A stretch of DNA of 64,000 bases from Firmicutes bacterium AM41-11 (lineage in GTDB: Bacteria > Bacillota_I > Bacilli_A > Erysipelotrichales > Erysipelotrichaceae), in assembly GCA_003480165.1 (NCBI GenBank), contig QUIQ01000003.1:1-64000 (forward strand), in the 5' to 3' direction. This document shows, one piece after another, positions 39,890-50,138 of this stretch; within the stretch, counting starts at the first letter, position 1, and each line of letters opens with the position of its first letter. The notes under the pieces were generated by a model that saw only the letters and a list, made by a program, of their open reading frames with translations, did no database searches and was not told where the DNA came from. The position numbers and the translations under genes are program-made.

Positions 39890-41078
39890 CATCCGCCTCC
39901 TCGATGATAGCTTGTGCAAAAGCTTTTAATTGCTGCGCAACTTCTTGAATTTGTTCTACACTTACCGCATCAATAGCTGCTAAACGCTCTTCTAAGCATG
40001 TTTGTCGACCAAGTAAATCATCTAAGAATTGTTGTTCTATTAAAGAAATACCACTATCTTGTCCCGATACAAGACCATCTTTTAAATCCTTTTTCGCAAT
40101 ATCCATTTGTTCCAAAGAAAAATCACCTTCACGAAGGCGTTGGATTTGCCGATCAATTTCCTCTAAAACAGGAGCAATAGATTTTCGATTAGTACCTGTG
40201 GAAATATATAAAACACCATCAAAGCGAATCAATTGACTGTAAATTGAATAACAGAAACTGTTCTTTTCCCGAACTTCCGTAAAAAGCATAGAATTAGGAG
40301 CCTGTCCTAATAAAGCGTTCATCACTAATAAAGGAAAGTACAAATCGGAATCAAGAGCAACTTGCGTTTGATACAAAAGCGAAATACTCGTTTGAGATAT
40401 ATCCATTGCTTTCTCTTCTGTATAGAATTGATCACTTGAAAATAGCGTATAGTCATTTTTTAATGGTTCACAACTATCATACTTAGCCAAAAACGCCTTC
40501 ATAGGCTCGCTAATTACGCCACAAGCATAAACATGTTTTGGCTTTTTTTGTATTTGTGCATACAATTCTTCCATTTCTTCTAAGGTAATTTTCTCAAGAT
40601 CATCCAAAGATCCTTGGACTGGAATAGATAAAGAAGAATCTTTATCCACTAAAGAAAAAGCGGTCAATAAACTCAAGGCATTGGGATCATCCATTTGGCG
40701 CAATAAGCGATTTTCTAACATGTACTTTGCTTCATCTAAACCTGCTTGATCAAAAAGCGGATGTTCTAAGATTTCTTCCATGCATAGACAAACGCGTTTT
40801 TCATACCCTTCATCCGCAATCCAATCCGGTCTTATCCATTGAAAGCGAAGATCAAATAAAAGCTGATTGCCAAAACTAGTTAAACTAGCACCTGCTTTTG
40901 TGGCATAGTTATTTACTAAAGCCGTCGTTAAAGCTTGTTTGGTGGGAAACTTCTCGGTTTTTTGTCGAATCATATATAACAACAGATTCATTTTCGTAAT
41001 CGTAGATCGTTCTAAAGGAACCATCGTACGAAAAGAAGCATTCACATTCGTAAATTTATCTGACGAAATTATTCTCAT
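39876..41078 (-). CDS. ymfF: M16 family peptidase-like protein YmfF (no zinc motif)
   Basis: A 400-residue M16-fold protein. The HxxEH motif is absent from the N-terminal half, so it is probably the non-catalytic partner of YmfH, as in other M16 pairs. Family-like segments are NYATKAGASLTSFGNQLLFD and EVREKNSFCYSIYSQLIRFD. Start 41078 follows GGAGG; codons upstream to 41108 run through the upstream terminator and are unlikely to be translated. Confidence 0.85.
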   Translation of the reverse strand: MRIISSDKFTNVNASFRTMVPLERSTITKMNLLLYMIRQKTEKFPTKQALTTALVNNYATKAGASLTSFGNQLLFDLRFQWIRPDWIADEGYEKRVCLCMEEILEHPLFDQAGLDEAKYMLENRLLRQMDDPNALSLLTAFSLVDKDSSLSIPVQGSLDDLEKITLEEMEELYAQIQKKPKHVYACGVISEPMKAFLAKYDSCEPLKNDYTLFSSDQFYTEEKAMDISQTSISLLYQTQVALDSDLYFPLLVMNALLGQAPNSMLFTEVREKNSFCYSIYSQLIRFDGVLYISTGTNRKSIAPVLEEIDRQIQRLREGDFSLEQMDIAKKDLKDGLVSGQDSGISLIEQQFLDDLLGRQTCLEERLAAIDAVSVEQIQEVAQQLKAFAQAIIEEADDETV

Positions 41079-41089
41079 TTCTTTCCTCC

Positions 41090-41117
41090 AAAAAAAAAAG
41101 AGGAACAAAGTCCTCTT
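41090..41117 (-). terminator. Terminator of the wall hydrolase gene
   Basis: On the minus strand AAGAGGA and TCCTCTT pair over CTTTGT and a run of T residues follows. Confidence 0.85.
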
Positions 41118-41127
41118 TGTATATTAC

Positions 41128-42531
41128 TTATGCAATATGTACGTAAGCAATTAATGCTTTGTCACAAGAAACAGATGCAACAACTGTTTGGCTTCCTAAC
41201 CATCCACCATGAACAGCTTGTCCGTTTCCGATGTAAACAGCAACGTGTCCTGAGTAAACAATGATGTCACCTGGAACTGGGTTGCTAGTAGTAGCACCTA
41301 AGCTTAAATATCCTTCTGGCCAATCATGGAAGTTAATTCCTACGGCAGCCAATGAATTTGTAACTAACATTGTACAGTCTTGTGTACGTCCCACTTGAGC
41401 TAGAGCAGCAGCAGCGATTGCAGCTGATTTGCTTGAATTAGTAGTAGTTGTAGTTTGTTGTTGTTGCTGTTGTTGCGCAGCTTGTTGCTGTTGTTGTTGA
41501 GCAGCAGCTTGTTGTTGCTGTTGTTGAGCAGCTTGTTGTTGCGCAGCTTGTTGTTGAGCAGCAGCTTGTTGCTGTTGTTGTGCTGCAGCTTGTTGTTGTG
41601 CTGCAGCTTGTTGTTGTGCAGCAGCTTGTTGCTGTTGTTGTGCTGCAGCTTGTTGTTGTGCAGCAGCTTGTTGTTGAGCAGCTTGTTGTTGAGCAGCTTG
41701 TTCAGCAGCGGCCTTTTCAGCGGCAGCCTTTTCAGCGGCAGCTTGTTCAGCAGCTCTTCTTTCAATATCGGCTTGTGTATCATAGATTTCTCCATTAGCA
41801 CCAGTGTAGTAACCACCATCACCAACATTGTTTTCGTTTATAGATTTTGAACCATCTGCATTAAAGAAATACGCATTGTCATCAATGACTTGGTAACCAG
41901 TTTGTTTAACTCCATCTACAAAGTAGTTGTTTGAGTCATCTGACCAACCAGTTTTTAAAGTACCATCTTCATTGAACGTATAGTTTGTTCCATCAATATC
42001 CATGGAAGTTGCAGTAACTTTTTTACCATCTTGATCAAAGTAGAATTTTTGACCGTTGATATCTTGCCAACCAGTCTTCTTTGTTCCATTTTCATCAACA
42101 TAGTAGTTTACGCCATCTTCTTCTACCCAGTCGTTAGTCTTCTTGAAACCATTATTGTCATAATACTTTCCATCGTTAGACCAACCTTTATACAATTTTC
42201 CACCTTTTTGGAAATTATATACAGTACCTGAGACAGCAGTCTTTCCAGTAGCAGCTGTACCATCTGATGTGAAGTAATATGTATTGTTGGCAACGGTTTG
42301 CCATCCAAATTGCATATCTCCATCTTTATCAAAATAATATAATTTATCGTTAACTTCTGTTAATCCAGTAGCCTCTTTACGGTTTGAAGCTTGAATGTAG
42401 TAACGATCTTTACCTTGACCATGCCAACCTGGCTTAGTTTCAAATGCATGAACGGATTGTGCAGCTGTTCCAACTGTACAAGCACATAAAGCTACAGCTA
42501 GTAATTTGTTATGTTTCTCGATAAATTTCAT
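41128..42531 (-). CDS. Secreted choline-binding-repeat protein with Gln/Ala linker and NlpC/P60-like domain
   Basis: A 467-residue exported protein. Signal peptide ~1-30 (LLAVALCACTVGTAAQSVHA). Residues ~35-245 hold eight or more cell-wall-binding repeats (GWQTVANNTYYFTSDGTAATG type). Residues ~260-370 are a linker of Ala, Gln and some Glu/Lys in imperfect AAQQQ units. The C-terminal ~100 residues have QVGRTQDCTMLV (catalytic Cys), GDIIVYSGHVAVYIG (His) and HGGW, an NlpC/P60 or CHAP-like peptidoglycan endopeptidase. It probably trims the wall near teichoic acids or glucans. The start follows AGAGGTGATTGG. No LPxTG. Confidence 0.88.
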   Translation of the reverse strand: MKFIEKHNKLLAVALCACTVGTAAQSVHAFETKPGWHGQGKDRYYIQASNRKEATGLTEVNDKLYYFDKDGDMQFGWQTVANNTYYFTSDGTAATGKTAVSGTVYNFQKGGKLYKGWSNDGKYYDNNGFKKTNDWVEEDGVNYYVDENGTKKTGWQDINGQKFYFDQDGKKVTATSMDIDGTNYTFNEDGTLKTGWSDDSNNYFVDGVKQTGYQVIDDNAYFFNADGSKSINENNVGDGGYYTGANGEIYDTQADIERRAAEQAAAEKAAAEKAAAEQAAQQQAAQQQAAAQQQAAAQQQQQAAAQQQAAAQQQAAAQQQQQAAAQQQAAQQQAAQQQQQQAAAQQQQQQAAQQQQQQQTTTTTNSSKSAAIAAAALAQVGRTQDCTMLVTNSLAAVGINFHDWPEGYLSLGATTSNPVPGDIIVYSGHVAVYIGNGQAVHGGWLGSQTVVASVSCDKALIAYVHIA

Positions 42532-42570
42532 CCAATCACCTCTTCAACATGCCCAACCTTAACATAGCTT

Positions 42571-42661
42571 TTGCCCAGGGGCAAATAAACTCAGTCCATA
42601 TTGGACTACATTCACAAAATTTGTGAGGCTTATTTCGGATAAGCCCCTTTAAATAAAGGGG
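42571..42661 (-). promoter_or_regulatory. Leader with five consecutive small inverted repeats
   Basis: Upstream of the hydrolase gene are TTGCCCAGGGGCAA (42571-42584), AGTCCATATTGGACT (42593-42607), CACAAAATTTGTG (42613-42625), GGCTTATTTCGGATAAGCC (42627-42645) and CCCCTTTAAATAAAGGGG (42644-42661). The rest of 42532-42773 is AT-rich with no ORF. The set may be a structured leader or clustered regulator sites. I do not recognise a known riboswitch. Confidence 0.5.
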
Positions 42662-42773
42662 GTCTTGTTGAATTATGGAAAAATATGTGATATTTTCGGA
42701 AACCATGTACTTTTTCCCAAAAGGACTTTTTTCCTGTTTTTTCAGCTTTTTTCTCAGAGAAAACGCTTACACT

Positions 42774-42797
42774 AAAAAACAAGGTCATACGACCTTG
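42774..42797 (-). terminator. trmL terminator
   Basis: CAAGGTC ATAC GACCTTG with TTTTTT on the minus strand, two bases after the trmL stop. Confidence 0.9.
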
Positions 42798-42799
42798 CC

Positions 42800-43318
42800 T
42801 TAATCTTCGATTGTATCTAAAAAATCTTTCCCTTTTAGCACTTCGGTATTCGATAAACCCGGATAATCGAGTTGACGTAATACTTCATAGACAATAATTG
42901 CTGCACAGTTGGATAAATTCAAGGAACGTGCACTGGCAACCATGGGAAGGCGCATACAAGTTTCTTGATGATGTTTTAAGATTCTACGATCGATCCCAGT
43001 ACTCTCTTTTCCCAAAATCAAATAAATATCGCCCTCTTCTTTTGTGAAATCAAAATCACTTGGCGCTTTTTTTCCATATCTTGTCATATAAAAATAATGT
43101 TCGGCAGGATTCTTTTCCACAAAGTCTTCCCAGTTTTTATGGATACGAATATCACAATCTTTCGCATAATCCATCCCAGCACGTTTTAAATGCTTCTCAT
43201 CCATAGAAAAACCCAGAGGTTCAATTAAATGCAAAATACTATTCGTTGCCATGCAAGTACGAATAATATTGCCCGTATTTCCCGGTATTTCCGGTTCAAA
43301 TAAAACTACATGAATCAT
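42800..43318 (-). CDS. trmL: tRNA (cytidine/uridine-34-2'-O)-methyltransferase TrmL
   Basis: SPOUT-class enzyme that 2'-O-methylates the wobble base of tRNALeu. The 172-residue protein has IHVVLFEPEIPGNTGNIIRT at the start and the knotted SAM site YLILGKESTGI, RLPMVASARSLNLSNCAAII. Length and motifs match TrmL closely. It overlaps rdgB by 4 bp. Confidence 0.93.
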   Translation of the reverse strand: MIHVVLFEPEIPGNTGNIIRTCMATNSILHLIEPLGFSMDEKHLKRAGMDYAKDCDIRIHKNWEDFVEKNPAEHYFYMTRYGKKAPSDFDFTKEEGDIYLILGKESTGIDRRILKHHQETCMRLPMVASARSLNLSNCAAIIVYEVLRQLDYPGLSNTEVLKGKDFLDTIED

Positions 43319-43896
43319 TTTTGTTCCTCCCAGTCCTTTAAAAAGGCTGCTAGCGCTCTTCCACGATGTGATACACTATTTTTCATTTCTTCACTAACAT
43401 TGGCTGTAGTCGTCTTAAAAGGCGGATAATAGAAGATCGGATCATAGCCAAAACCATTATTTCCTTCAATCTTGTCATGAATCAAACCTTCAATGGTTCC
43501 CCGATAAGTCTTTTCTTGCCCAGCTTCATTAATATAAGCAATCACACAGACAAAGCGAGCAGTTCTCTCTTTGCCTTTTACGGCATCAATGATAGCTTGG
43601 TTTTTAATGGAATAAGGCGTATCTTCCCCCATCCAGCGTGCCGAATAAACGCCCGGTGCTTTATTCATCGCATCAACTTCTAAACCCGAATCATCCGCTA
43701 ATACTGGTTCTTTTAGAACGGCATATAAACTACGAGCCTTAATTAAGGCATTTTCTTCAAAGGTTTTACCATTCTCGACAATCTCAATATCTTGATCCAG
43801 ATCTTTTAAGCATTTTACTTTGACATCTTTTCCCAACATCGTTTGAAACTCTTCCACTTTATGAAGATTTGATGTCGCAATCCAAATTATTTTCAT
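43315..43896 (-). CDS. rdgB: XTP/dITP diphosphatase RdgB (HAM1)
   Basis: Removes non-canonical purine nucleotides (ITP, dITP, XTP). The protein starts IIWIATSNLHKVEEF and has LADDSGLEVDAMNKAPGVYSARWMGE, then NNGFGYDPIFYYP and MKNSVSHRGRAL. ATG 43896 has GGTGATG at good spacing and gives 193 residues; ATG 43902 or GTG 43905 are also in frame. It is coupled to trmL. Confidence 0.95.
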   Translation of the reverse strand: MKIIWIATSNLHKVEEFQTMLGKDVKVKCLKDLDQDIEIVENGKTFEENALIKARSLYAVLKEPVLADDSGLEVDAMNKAPGVYSARWMGEDTPYSIKNQAIIDAVKGKERTARFVCVIAYINEAGQEKTYRGTIEGLIHDKIEGNNGFGYDPIFYYPPFKTTTANVSEEMKNSVSHRGRALAAFLKDWEEQK

Positions 43897-43918
43897 TTTC
43901 ATCACCGAATCAATTATA

Positions 43919-43953
43919 AAAAAAAGAAGAACTCATTTCAATGAGTCCCTCTT
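43919..43953 (-). terminator. groEL terminator
   Basis: On the minus strand GGACTCATT GAA ATGAGTTC, extended by GAG/TTC pairing, followed by a long T run. Confidence 0.75.
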
Positions 43954-43958
43954 GCATT

Positions 43959-45590
<1,632 letters not shown>

Positions 45591-45851
45591 CTATTTGCTG
45601 ACCGCAATAATATCTTCGTCTTTAATAACGACGAATTCTTCATCATCTAATTTAATATTTGTTCCTGCATATTCACGGAATAATACTTTATCCCCAGCTT
45701 TGTAGTCGGCTTTTTCTACGCCTGTACCAATTGCTTCAACAGTCGCAAATTTAGATTTTTCTTTTCCGCTTGTAAGAATAATTCCACTTGCAGTTGTTTT
45801 TTCCTCTTGTTCTTTCTTCAATAAAACATAATCATGTAATGGTTGAATCAT
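45591..45851 (-). CDS. groS: Co-chaperonin GroES
   Basis: Heptameric lid of GroEL. The 86-residue protein starts IQPLHDYVLLKKEQEEKTTASGII (N-terminal barrel plus mobile loop) and contains KAGDKVLFREYAGTNIKLDDEEF. The start 45851 follows AAAAGGAGGTTACTTT. Codons upstream in frame run into the CIRCE operator and are not used. Confidence 0.97.
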   Translation of the reverse strand: MIQPLHDYVLLKKEQEEKTTASGIILTSGKEKSKFATVEAIGTGVEKADYKAGDKVLFREYAGTNIKLDDEEFVVIKDEDIIAVSK

Positions 45852-45865
45852 AAAGTAACCTCCTT

Positions 45866-45903
45866 TTAGCACTAGCAATATCTGACTGCTAATTGTTATT
45901 ATA
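45866..45903 (-). promoter_or_regulatory. CIRCE operator (HrcA site) and groESL promoter
   Basis: TTAGCACTA, nine bases, GACTGCTAA (45866-45892) matches the CIRCE consensus TTAGCACTC-N9-GAGTGCTAA with two differences. A TATAAT lies just upstream on the minus strand (45903-45898). HrcA repression of groESL is therefore expected. Confidence 0.85.
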
Positions 45904-45964
45904 CTCATTCCATTTATATATGCAAGCCTTTTTTAGCAAAGTTCACCGAAGTCTGCTAAAACAC

Positions 45965-45988
45965 AAAAAAAGCCCGATTTCTCGGGCT
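45965..45988 (-). terminator. thrS terminator
   Basis: AGCCCGA TTTC TCGGGCT with TTTTTTT on the minus strand, six bases past the thrS stop. Confidence 0.9.
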
Positions 45989-45993
45989 AAAAA

Positions 45994-47745
45994 CTACTTA
46001 ACAGCAATACATTTTTCCTTTACTTCAGTCGTAAATTTTTCAATTGCTTCATCCAAAGAAAGTGTTTGACTATCACGTGATCCACTCTTACGAATAGTAA
46101 CCGTTCCTTGTTCTTGTTCCCCATCACCTACAACGATTTGATAAGGAACTTTCTTAATTTGAGCTTCACGAACACGGTAACCCAGTTTTTCATTACGCGC
46201 ATCTAAATCTACACGTAAACCATTTGCTTGAAGCGCTTCAACAACTTTTTGAGCATAAGCTAAATGCTTTTCATGATGAACCGGAATAACGGCAATTTGA
46301 TGTGGAGCCATCCATAATGGGAAGTGACCACCAAAGTGTTCAATCAAGATTCCAATGAAACGTTCAACTGATCCATAAACAACACGGTGTAACATAATTG
46401 GTGTTTTCTTCGTTCCATCAGCATCCACATATTTACATTCAAAACGTTCTGGTAAGTTCATATCCAATTGAACCGTACCACATTGCCAAACACGACCCAA
46501 ACTATCTTTGATATGGATATCCAACTTAGGACCATAGAATGCTCCATCTCCAGGATTTACCGCATATTCTTTACCAGCATGTACACAAGCTTGTGCCAAG
46601 GCTTTTTCAGAAGCATCCCAAATTTCTTCTGAACCAATATATCCACTTTCTGGACGTGTAGATAATTCGATTTCATAAGGAAGACCAAATACCGAATAGA
46701 TACGATCAACCAATTCCAATACCCGTTTTACTTCATCTTCCAATTGATCAGGCGTTACAAATAAGTGCGCATCATCTTGGGTAAAAGTACGTACACGGAA
46801 TAAACCATTTAAAGCTCCACTTGCTTCATGACGATGCACTTGACCAAGTTCACCTAAACGTAAAGGCAAGTCTTTGTATGAATGCAATGTTGAATTATAT
46901 ACCAACAAAGCACCAGGACAGTTCATTGGTTTGATGGCAAATTCACGATCATCAACCATAGAAGTGTACATATTGTCTTTATAATGATCCCAGTGTCCAC
47001 TTAGTTCCCATAACTCTTTTGACATCATAATTGGTGTCTTAATGAATTGGTAACCTTCTTTGGCATGTTCTTCATACCAGTATTGTTCCAAAATATTACG
47101 AAGAATCATTCCATCTGGCAAGAAGATAGGCATACCAGGTGCATATTCACTAATCGTAAATAAACCAAGTTCTTTTCCTAATTTCTTATGGTCACGTTTC
47201 TTAGCTTCTTCTAAAGTTTCTAGATAAGCATCCAAGTCTTCTTTGGAATCAAAACATACCCCATAAACACGTTGTAACATCTTATTGTTGGCATCACCTT
47301 TCCAGTAAGCCCCAGAATGTTTCAACAATTTAAAATAACGACATTTCTTTGTGCTTTCCACATGAGGTCCACGGCACAAGTCCGTAAAATCACCTTGTGT
47401 ATACATGGAAATATTTGTTCCATCTTCCATACGATTGATCAAATCAACTTTATATGGATCATCTTTAAAACGTTCCAAAGCTTCTTCACGACTGATTTCT
47501 TGACGTACAATACGTTTATCTGCTTTGGCACATTTCTTCATTTCTTTAGAAATCTTTTCTAGATCTTCATCGGTCAAAGTATGATCTCCAAGATCCATAT
47601 CATAATAGAATCCTTCTGCTACAACTGGACCTACCCAAAATTTTGCATCTGGGAATAAATGACGAACGGCTTGCGCCAACAAATGGGCACAAGAGTGATT
47701 TAACACTTCTAAATGTTCATCTTCTGTAAAATTTACTAAAGCCAT
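45994..47745 (-). CDS. thrS: Threonyl-tRNA synthetase lacking the TGS domain
   Basis: Charges tRNAThr. The 583-residue protein begins directly with the editing domain (HSCAHLLAQAVRHLFPDAKF; zinc-binding His pair) and continues through the class II core (RVRTFTQDDAHLF, motif 2) to the anticodon-binding domain. The ~60-residue N-terminal TGS domain found in most bacterial ThrS (about 640 residues) is missing. The start is sound: AAGGAG lies just before the ATG and a T-box ends just upstream, leaving no room for a TGS coding region. Confidence 0.95.
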   Translation of the reverse strand: MALVNFTEDEHLEVLNHSCAHLLAQAVRHLFPDAKFWVGPVVAEGFYYDMDLGDHTLTDEDLEKISKEMKKCAKADKRIVRQEISREEALERFKDDPYKVDLINRMEDGTNISMYTQGDFTDLCRGPHVESTKKCRYFKLLKHSGAYWKGDANNKMLQRVYGVCFDSKEDLDAYLETLEEAKKRDHKKLGKELGLFTISEYAPGMPIFLPDGMILRNILEQYWYEEHAKEGYQFIKTPIMMSKELWELSGHWDHYKDNMYTSMVDDREFAIKPMNCPGALLVYNSTLHSYKDLPLRLGELGQVHRHEASGALNGLFRVRTFTQDDAHLFVTPDQLEDEVKRVLELVDRIYSVFGLPYEIELSTRPESGYIGSEEIWDASEKALAQACVHAGKEYAVNPGDGAFYGPKLDIHIKDSLGRVWQCGTVQLDMNLPERFECKYVDADGTKKTPIMLHRVVYGSVERFIGILIEHFGGHFPLWMAPHQIAVIPVHHEKHLAYAQKVVEALQANGLRVDLDARNEKLGYRVREAQIKKVPYQIVVGDGEQEQGTVTIRKSGSRDSQTLSLDEAIEKFTTEVKEKCIAVK

Positions 47746-47765
47746 TTTGTTCTCCTTCTTTCCAT

Positions 47766-47990
47766 AAAAAAAACGTCCTCATCTAAGGACGTTTCATACG
47801 CGGTACCACCTTAGTTCATAATAGATTTCATCTACTATGCACTTTCGTTCTTTTAACGCAAGAAATACGGCTCACTCTTTCGAGGGCAACTCCAAGGTAG
47901 TAAATAAAAGTTCTTCCAAAAGTTTTCACCAACCACTTTTTCTCTAGAAGCGGAATCTTTTATCCATGTCCTTTTCCATGTCTTCATCAA
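47766..47990 (-). ncRNA. T-box leader of thrS
   Basis: On the minus strand the T-box sequence AAGGTGGTACCGCG (near 47815-47802) is followed by a terminator hairpin (AACGTCCT/AGGACGTT, T8). Upstream about 170 bases form the Stem I region; TTACTACCTTGGAG near 47885-47900 contains ACC/ACT Thr codons as likely specifier. Uncharged tRNAThr would favour antitermination and thrS expression. The exact specifier was not proven. Confidence 0.92.
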
Positions 47991-47991
47991 A

Positions 47992-48020
47992 ATTATAAGG
48001 CGGAAAATCCATGAAGTCAA
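47992..48020 (-). promoter_or_regulatory. thrS T-box promoter
   Basis: On the minus strand TTGACT (48020-48015), 17 bp, TATAAT (47997-47992), between the kinase stop and the T-box. Confidence 0.85.
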
Positions 48021-48034
48021 AAGAAATACCTGTT

Positions 48035-49459
48035 TTACATCAAGTAATTTTCTTTTTTATTTTTTTGTCGCTGATTCCGCCGACGATGATCTTTTTTATT
48101 CGGAACATCACGATAAATCTCAAAGCATACCCCATCTTCAGTATTAAAACCACGCACCCGATAATGGTTCGCTTTTACAACTTTATCGACAATAGATAGA
48201 CCAAGGCCAAAACGACCACCTTCCCCTTTTTCATAAGGGTGGAATAAAGTCTCAATGCGATCTTCATCCATTTTTGGCCCATCATTGGAAATCTTCAAAT
48301 CATTTTCATGCACTTCAATCTTTATATAAGATTTCGCATAACGAAAAGCATTTTCCATGATATTCTCAATCGTTACACGCCATGATTCTAATAAACCATC
48401 AAAGAACACTTCTTCAATGTCGGTTTGAATTTCAATATCCTTACGAATGACAGCTGAATTAAGAAGTACTTCTTCGACCACATCTTTCATATTGGTCAAA
48501 ACCCCTTCGGCATCACTTGTCACTAAATACTCAACACGATTTAAATACAAAAGGTTATGAACTTTATCTTCCAAACGCTGTGCATTTTCGATAATAACAT
48601 CTACACTTTTTTCCATCGTTCCGTAAGGATAAATTCCATCTTTAATAGATTCCGCATACGACTTAATCGTCGCAATTGGCGTTTTCAAGTCATGCGAAAT
48701 ATTGTGAATCATTTCCTCTTTTGCTTTTTCTTGTTTCGTTAAGTCTTCCTTCATCGTAACTAAGGCATCGGCTACTTCTCCAATTTCATCTTTACGATTC
48801 ACATGAAGTTCAACTTCTTTACCCATTTTAACCTGTTCAATATAGAGCTTGATTTGATTCAAAGGATGAATAATCGAATAGACCCATATCATCATAATCA
48901 ACAACATGATAAAGTAGGCAAAAATCGTTAAATCAAACGTAGAGTCAACCAAAGAACTACGTAAGATCTCTGAATAGCTGTCATCCATGAAACTAGCCAG
49001 TACATAATTTCCGTTTTTTGTACGAACTTGACATAAACGATAATAATACGAATTCGTCCGTTTACGAATCGTACCTTGTTCCACTTTTCCATTTTTACGA
49101 ACCAAGGCAGCTTTTTCAATCATTGCGCGTTTCAAATCCGCATCAAAACTCTTTTGATTCGGTTTGCCCAACATTTGAATAGAATCACCATCAATTAAAC
49201 AATTGATTTGATACTTATCTACAGCAATTTTAAAATAATCCGTTTTGTCTTGTGGCGAACTGTCTGACTTTAAAATCGTAACAATAGACTCTTGTCGACT
49301 CTCCATCAAATCATACATTTGCACAGAAATCGTTCGATCAATATTGCCTGATAAAAACAGGAAGAAGAAAGCAAAAAAGAAAATCACAAAAGAAAGAATA
49401 ATCAATATAATTTGTTGCGTAAGGGATAATCTTTTAAAATAGTTTGCGATCTTTTTCAT
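48035..49459 (-). CDS. Sensor histidine kinase
   Basis: A 474-residue membrane kinase. Two helices (~17-38 and ~178-200) enclose an extracytoplasmic domain of about 140 residues; then HAMP (~200-250), the phosphorylated His in HNISHDLKTPIATIKSYAES (~262) and an ATPase domain with NIMENAFRYA and KGEGGRFGLGLSIVDKV. The C-terminus is a basic tail (KKDHRRRNQRQKNKK). It overlaps the response regulator stop by one base. Signal unknown; position next to glmM-cdaA suggests an envelope role (inference). Confidence 0.93.
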   Translation of the reverse strand: MKKIANYFKRLSLTQQIILIILSFVIFFFAFFFLFLSGNIDRTISVQMYDLMESRQESIVTILKSDSSPQDKTDYFKIAVDKYQINCLIDGDSIQMLGKPNQKSFDADLKRAMIEKAALVRKNGKVEQGTIRKRTNSYYYRLCQVRTKNGNYVLASFMDDSYSEILRSSLVDSTFDLTIFAYFIMLLIMMIWVYSIIHPLNQIKLYIEQVKMGKEVELHVNRKDEIGEVADALVTMKEDLTKQEKAKEEMIHNISHDLKTPIATIKSYAESIKDGIYPYGTMEKSVDVIIENAQRLEDKVHNLLYLNRVEYLVTSDAEGVLTNMKDVVEEVLLNSAVIRKDIEIQTDIEEVFFDGLLESWRVTIENIMENAFRYAKSYIKIEVHENDLKISNDGPKMDEDRIETLFHPYEKGEGGRFGLGLSIVDKVVKANHYRVRGFNTEDGVCFEIYRDVPNKKDHRRRNQRQKNKKENYLM

Positions 49460-50118
49460 TAGCCAAGTCGATATCCATATCCATAAATCGTGTGAATATT
49501 CAAATTCGGTAACTTCTTACGCAGACGACGTAAAGTATCATCTACCACACGATCTGATCCAAAATAATTCTCATCCCAAACATTTTCCAGTATTTTATCA
49601 CGTGAAAAGGCAATGCCTTTATTCTTAATGAACATCATCAACAAATCAAATTCTTTTGTGGTAAGCTCAATTTCTTCATTGTCATAAAAGATCTTACGTT
49701 GTTCCTCATCCAATTCGTATCCATCAATACTAATGCGATTGTTGTCGTCTTTATAGGCTCTTTTGATAATATTATTCACCCGTAAAACCAATTCTTTTGG
49801 ACTAAAAGGTTTTGTGATATAGTCATCGCTACCTTTTTCCAAACCGATGATACGGTCAAATTCTTTATCTCTAGCAGACATAAAGATAACCGGAATCTCT
49901 GGTCCTTGAAGACGAATTTCTTCAATCAAGTCAAATCCGGACTTATCATCCAACATAATATCAAGAATCCAAAGATGTACATCATCATCTGCAACATGCG
50001 CATTGGCATCTTCGTAGGTATAGTAGGAACGAACTTCATAGCCTTCTTTACGAAGATACTGCGCCACTAGATTGTTTAAATCTTTTTCATCTTCTACAAC
50101 ACAAATGACACGTTTCAT
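49459..50118 (-). CDS. OmpR-family response regulator
   Basis: A 219-residue regulator. Receiver domain: VVEDEKDLNNLVAQYL (acidic pair), LWILDIMLDDKSGFDL (phospho-acceptor Asp), FMSARD and YITKPFSPKEL. DNA-binding winged helix at ~125-219, with ELTTKEFDLLMMFIKNKG and VVDDTLRRLRKKL. It is upstream of and coupled to the sensor kinase gene, 20 bp after glmM. Confidence 0.95.
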   Translation of the reverse strand: MKRVICVVEDEKDLNNLVAQYLRKEGYEVRSYYTYEDANAHVADDDVHLWILDIMLDDKSGFDLIEEIRLQGPEIPVIFMSARDKEFDRIIGLEKGSDDYITKPFSPKELVLRVNNIIKRAYKDDNNRISIDGYELDEEQRKIFYDNEEIELTTKEFDLLMMFIKNKGIAFSRDKILENVWDENYFGSDRVVDDTLRRLRKKLPNLNIHTIYGYGYRLG

Positions 50119-50138
50119 AGAAGATCACCTCTTTCTAT

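Noticed and set aside
41455..41850. Leu/Ser-rich frames on both strands across the Gln/Ala repeat
   Set aside because: By-products of the trinucleotide-like repeat in the wall hydrolase gene; no start signals.
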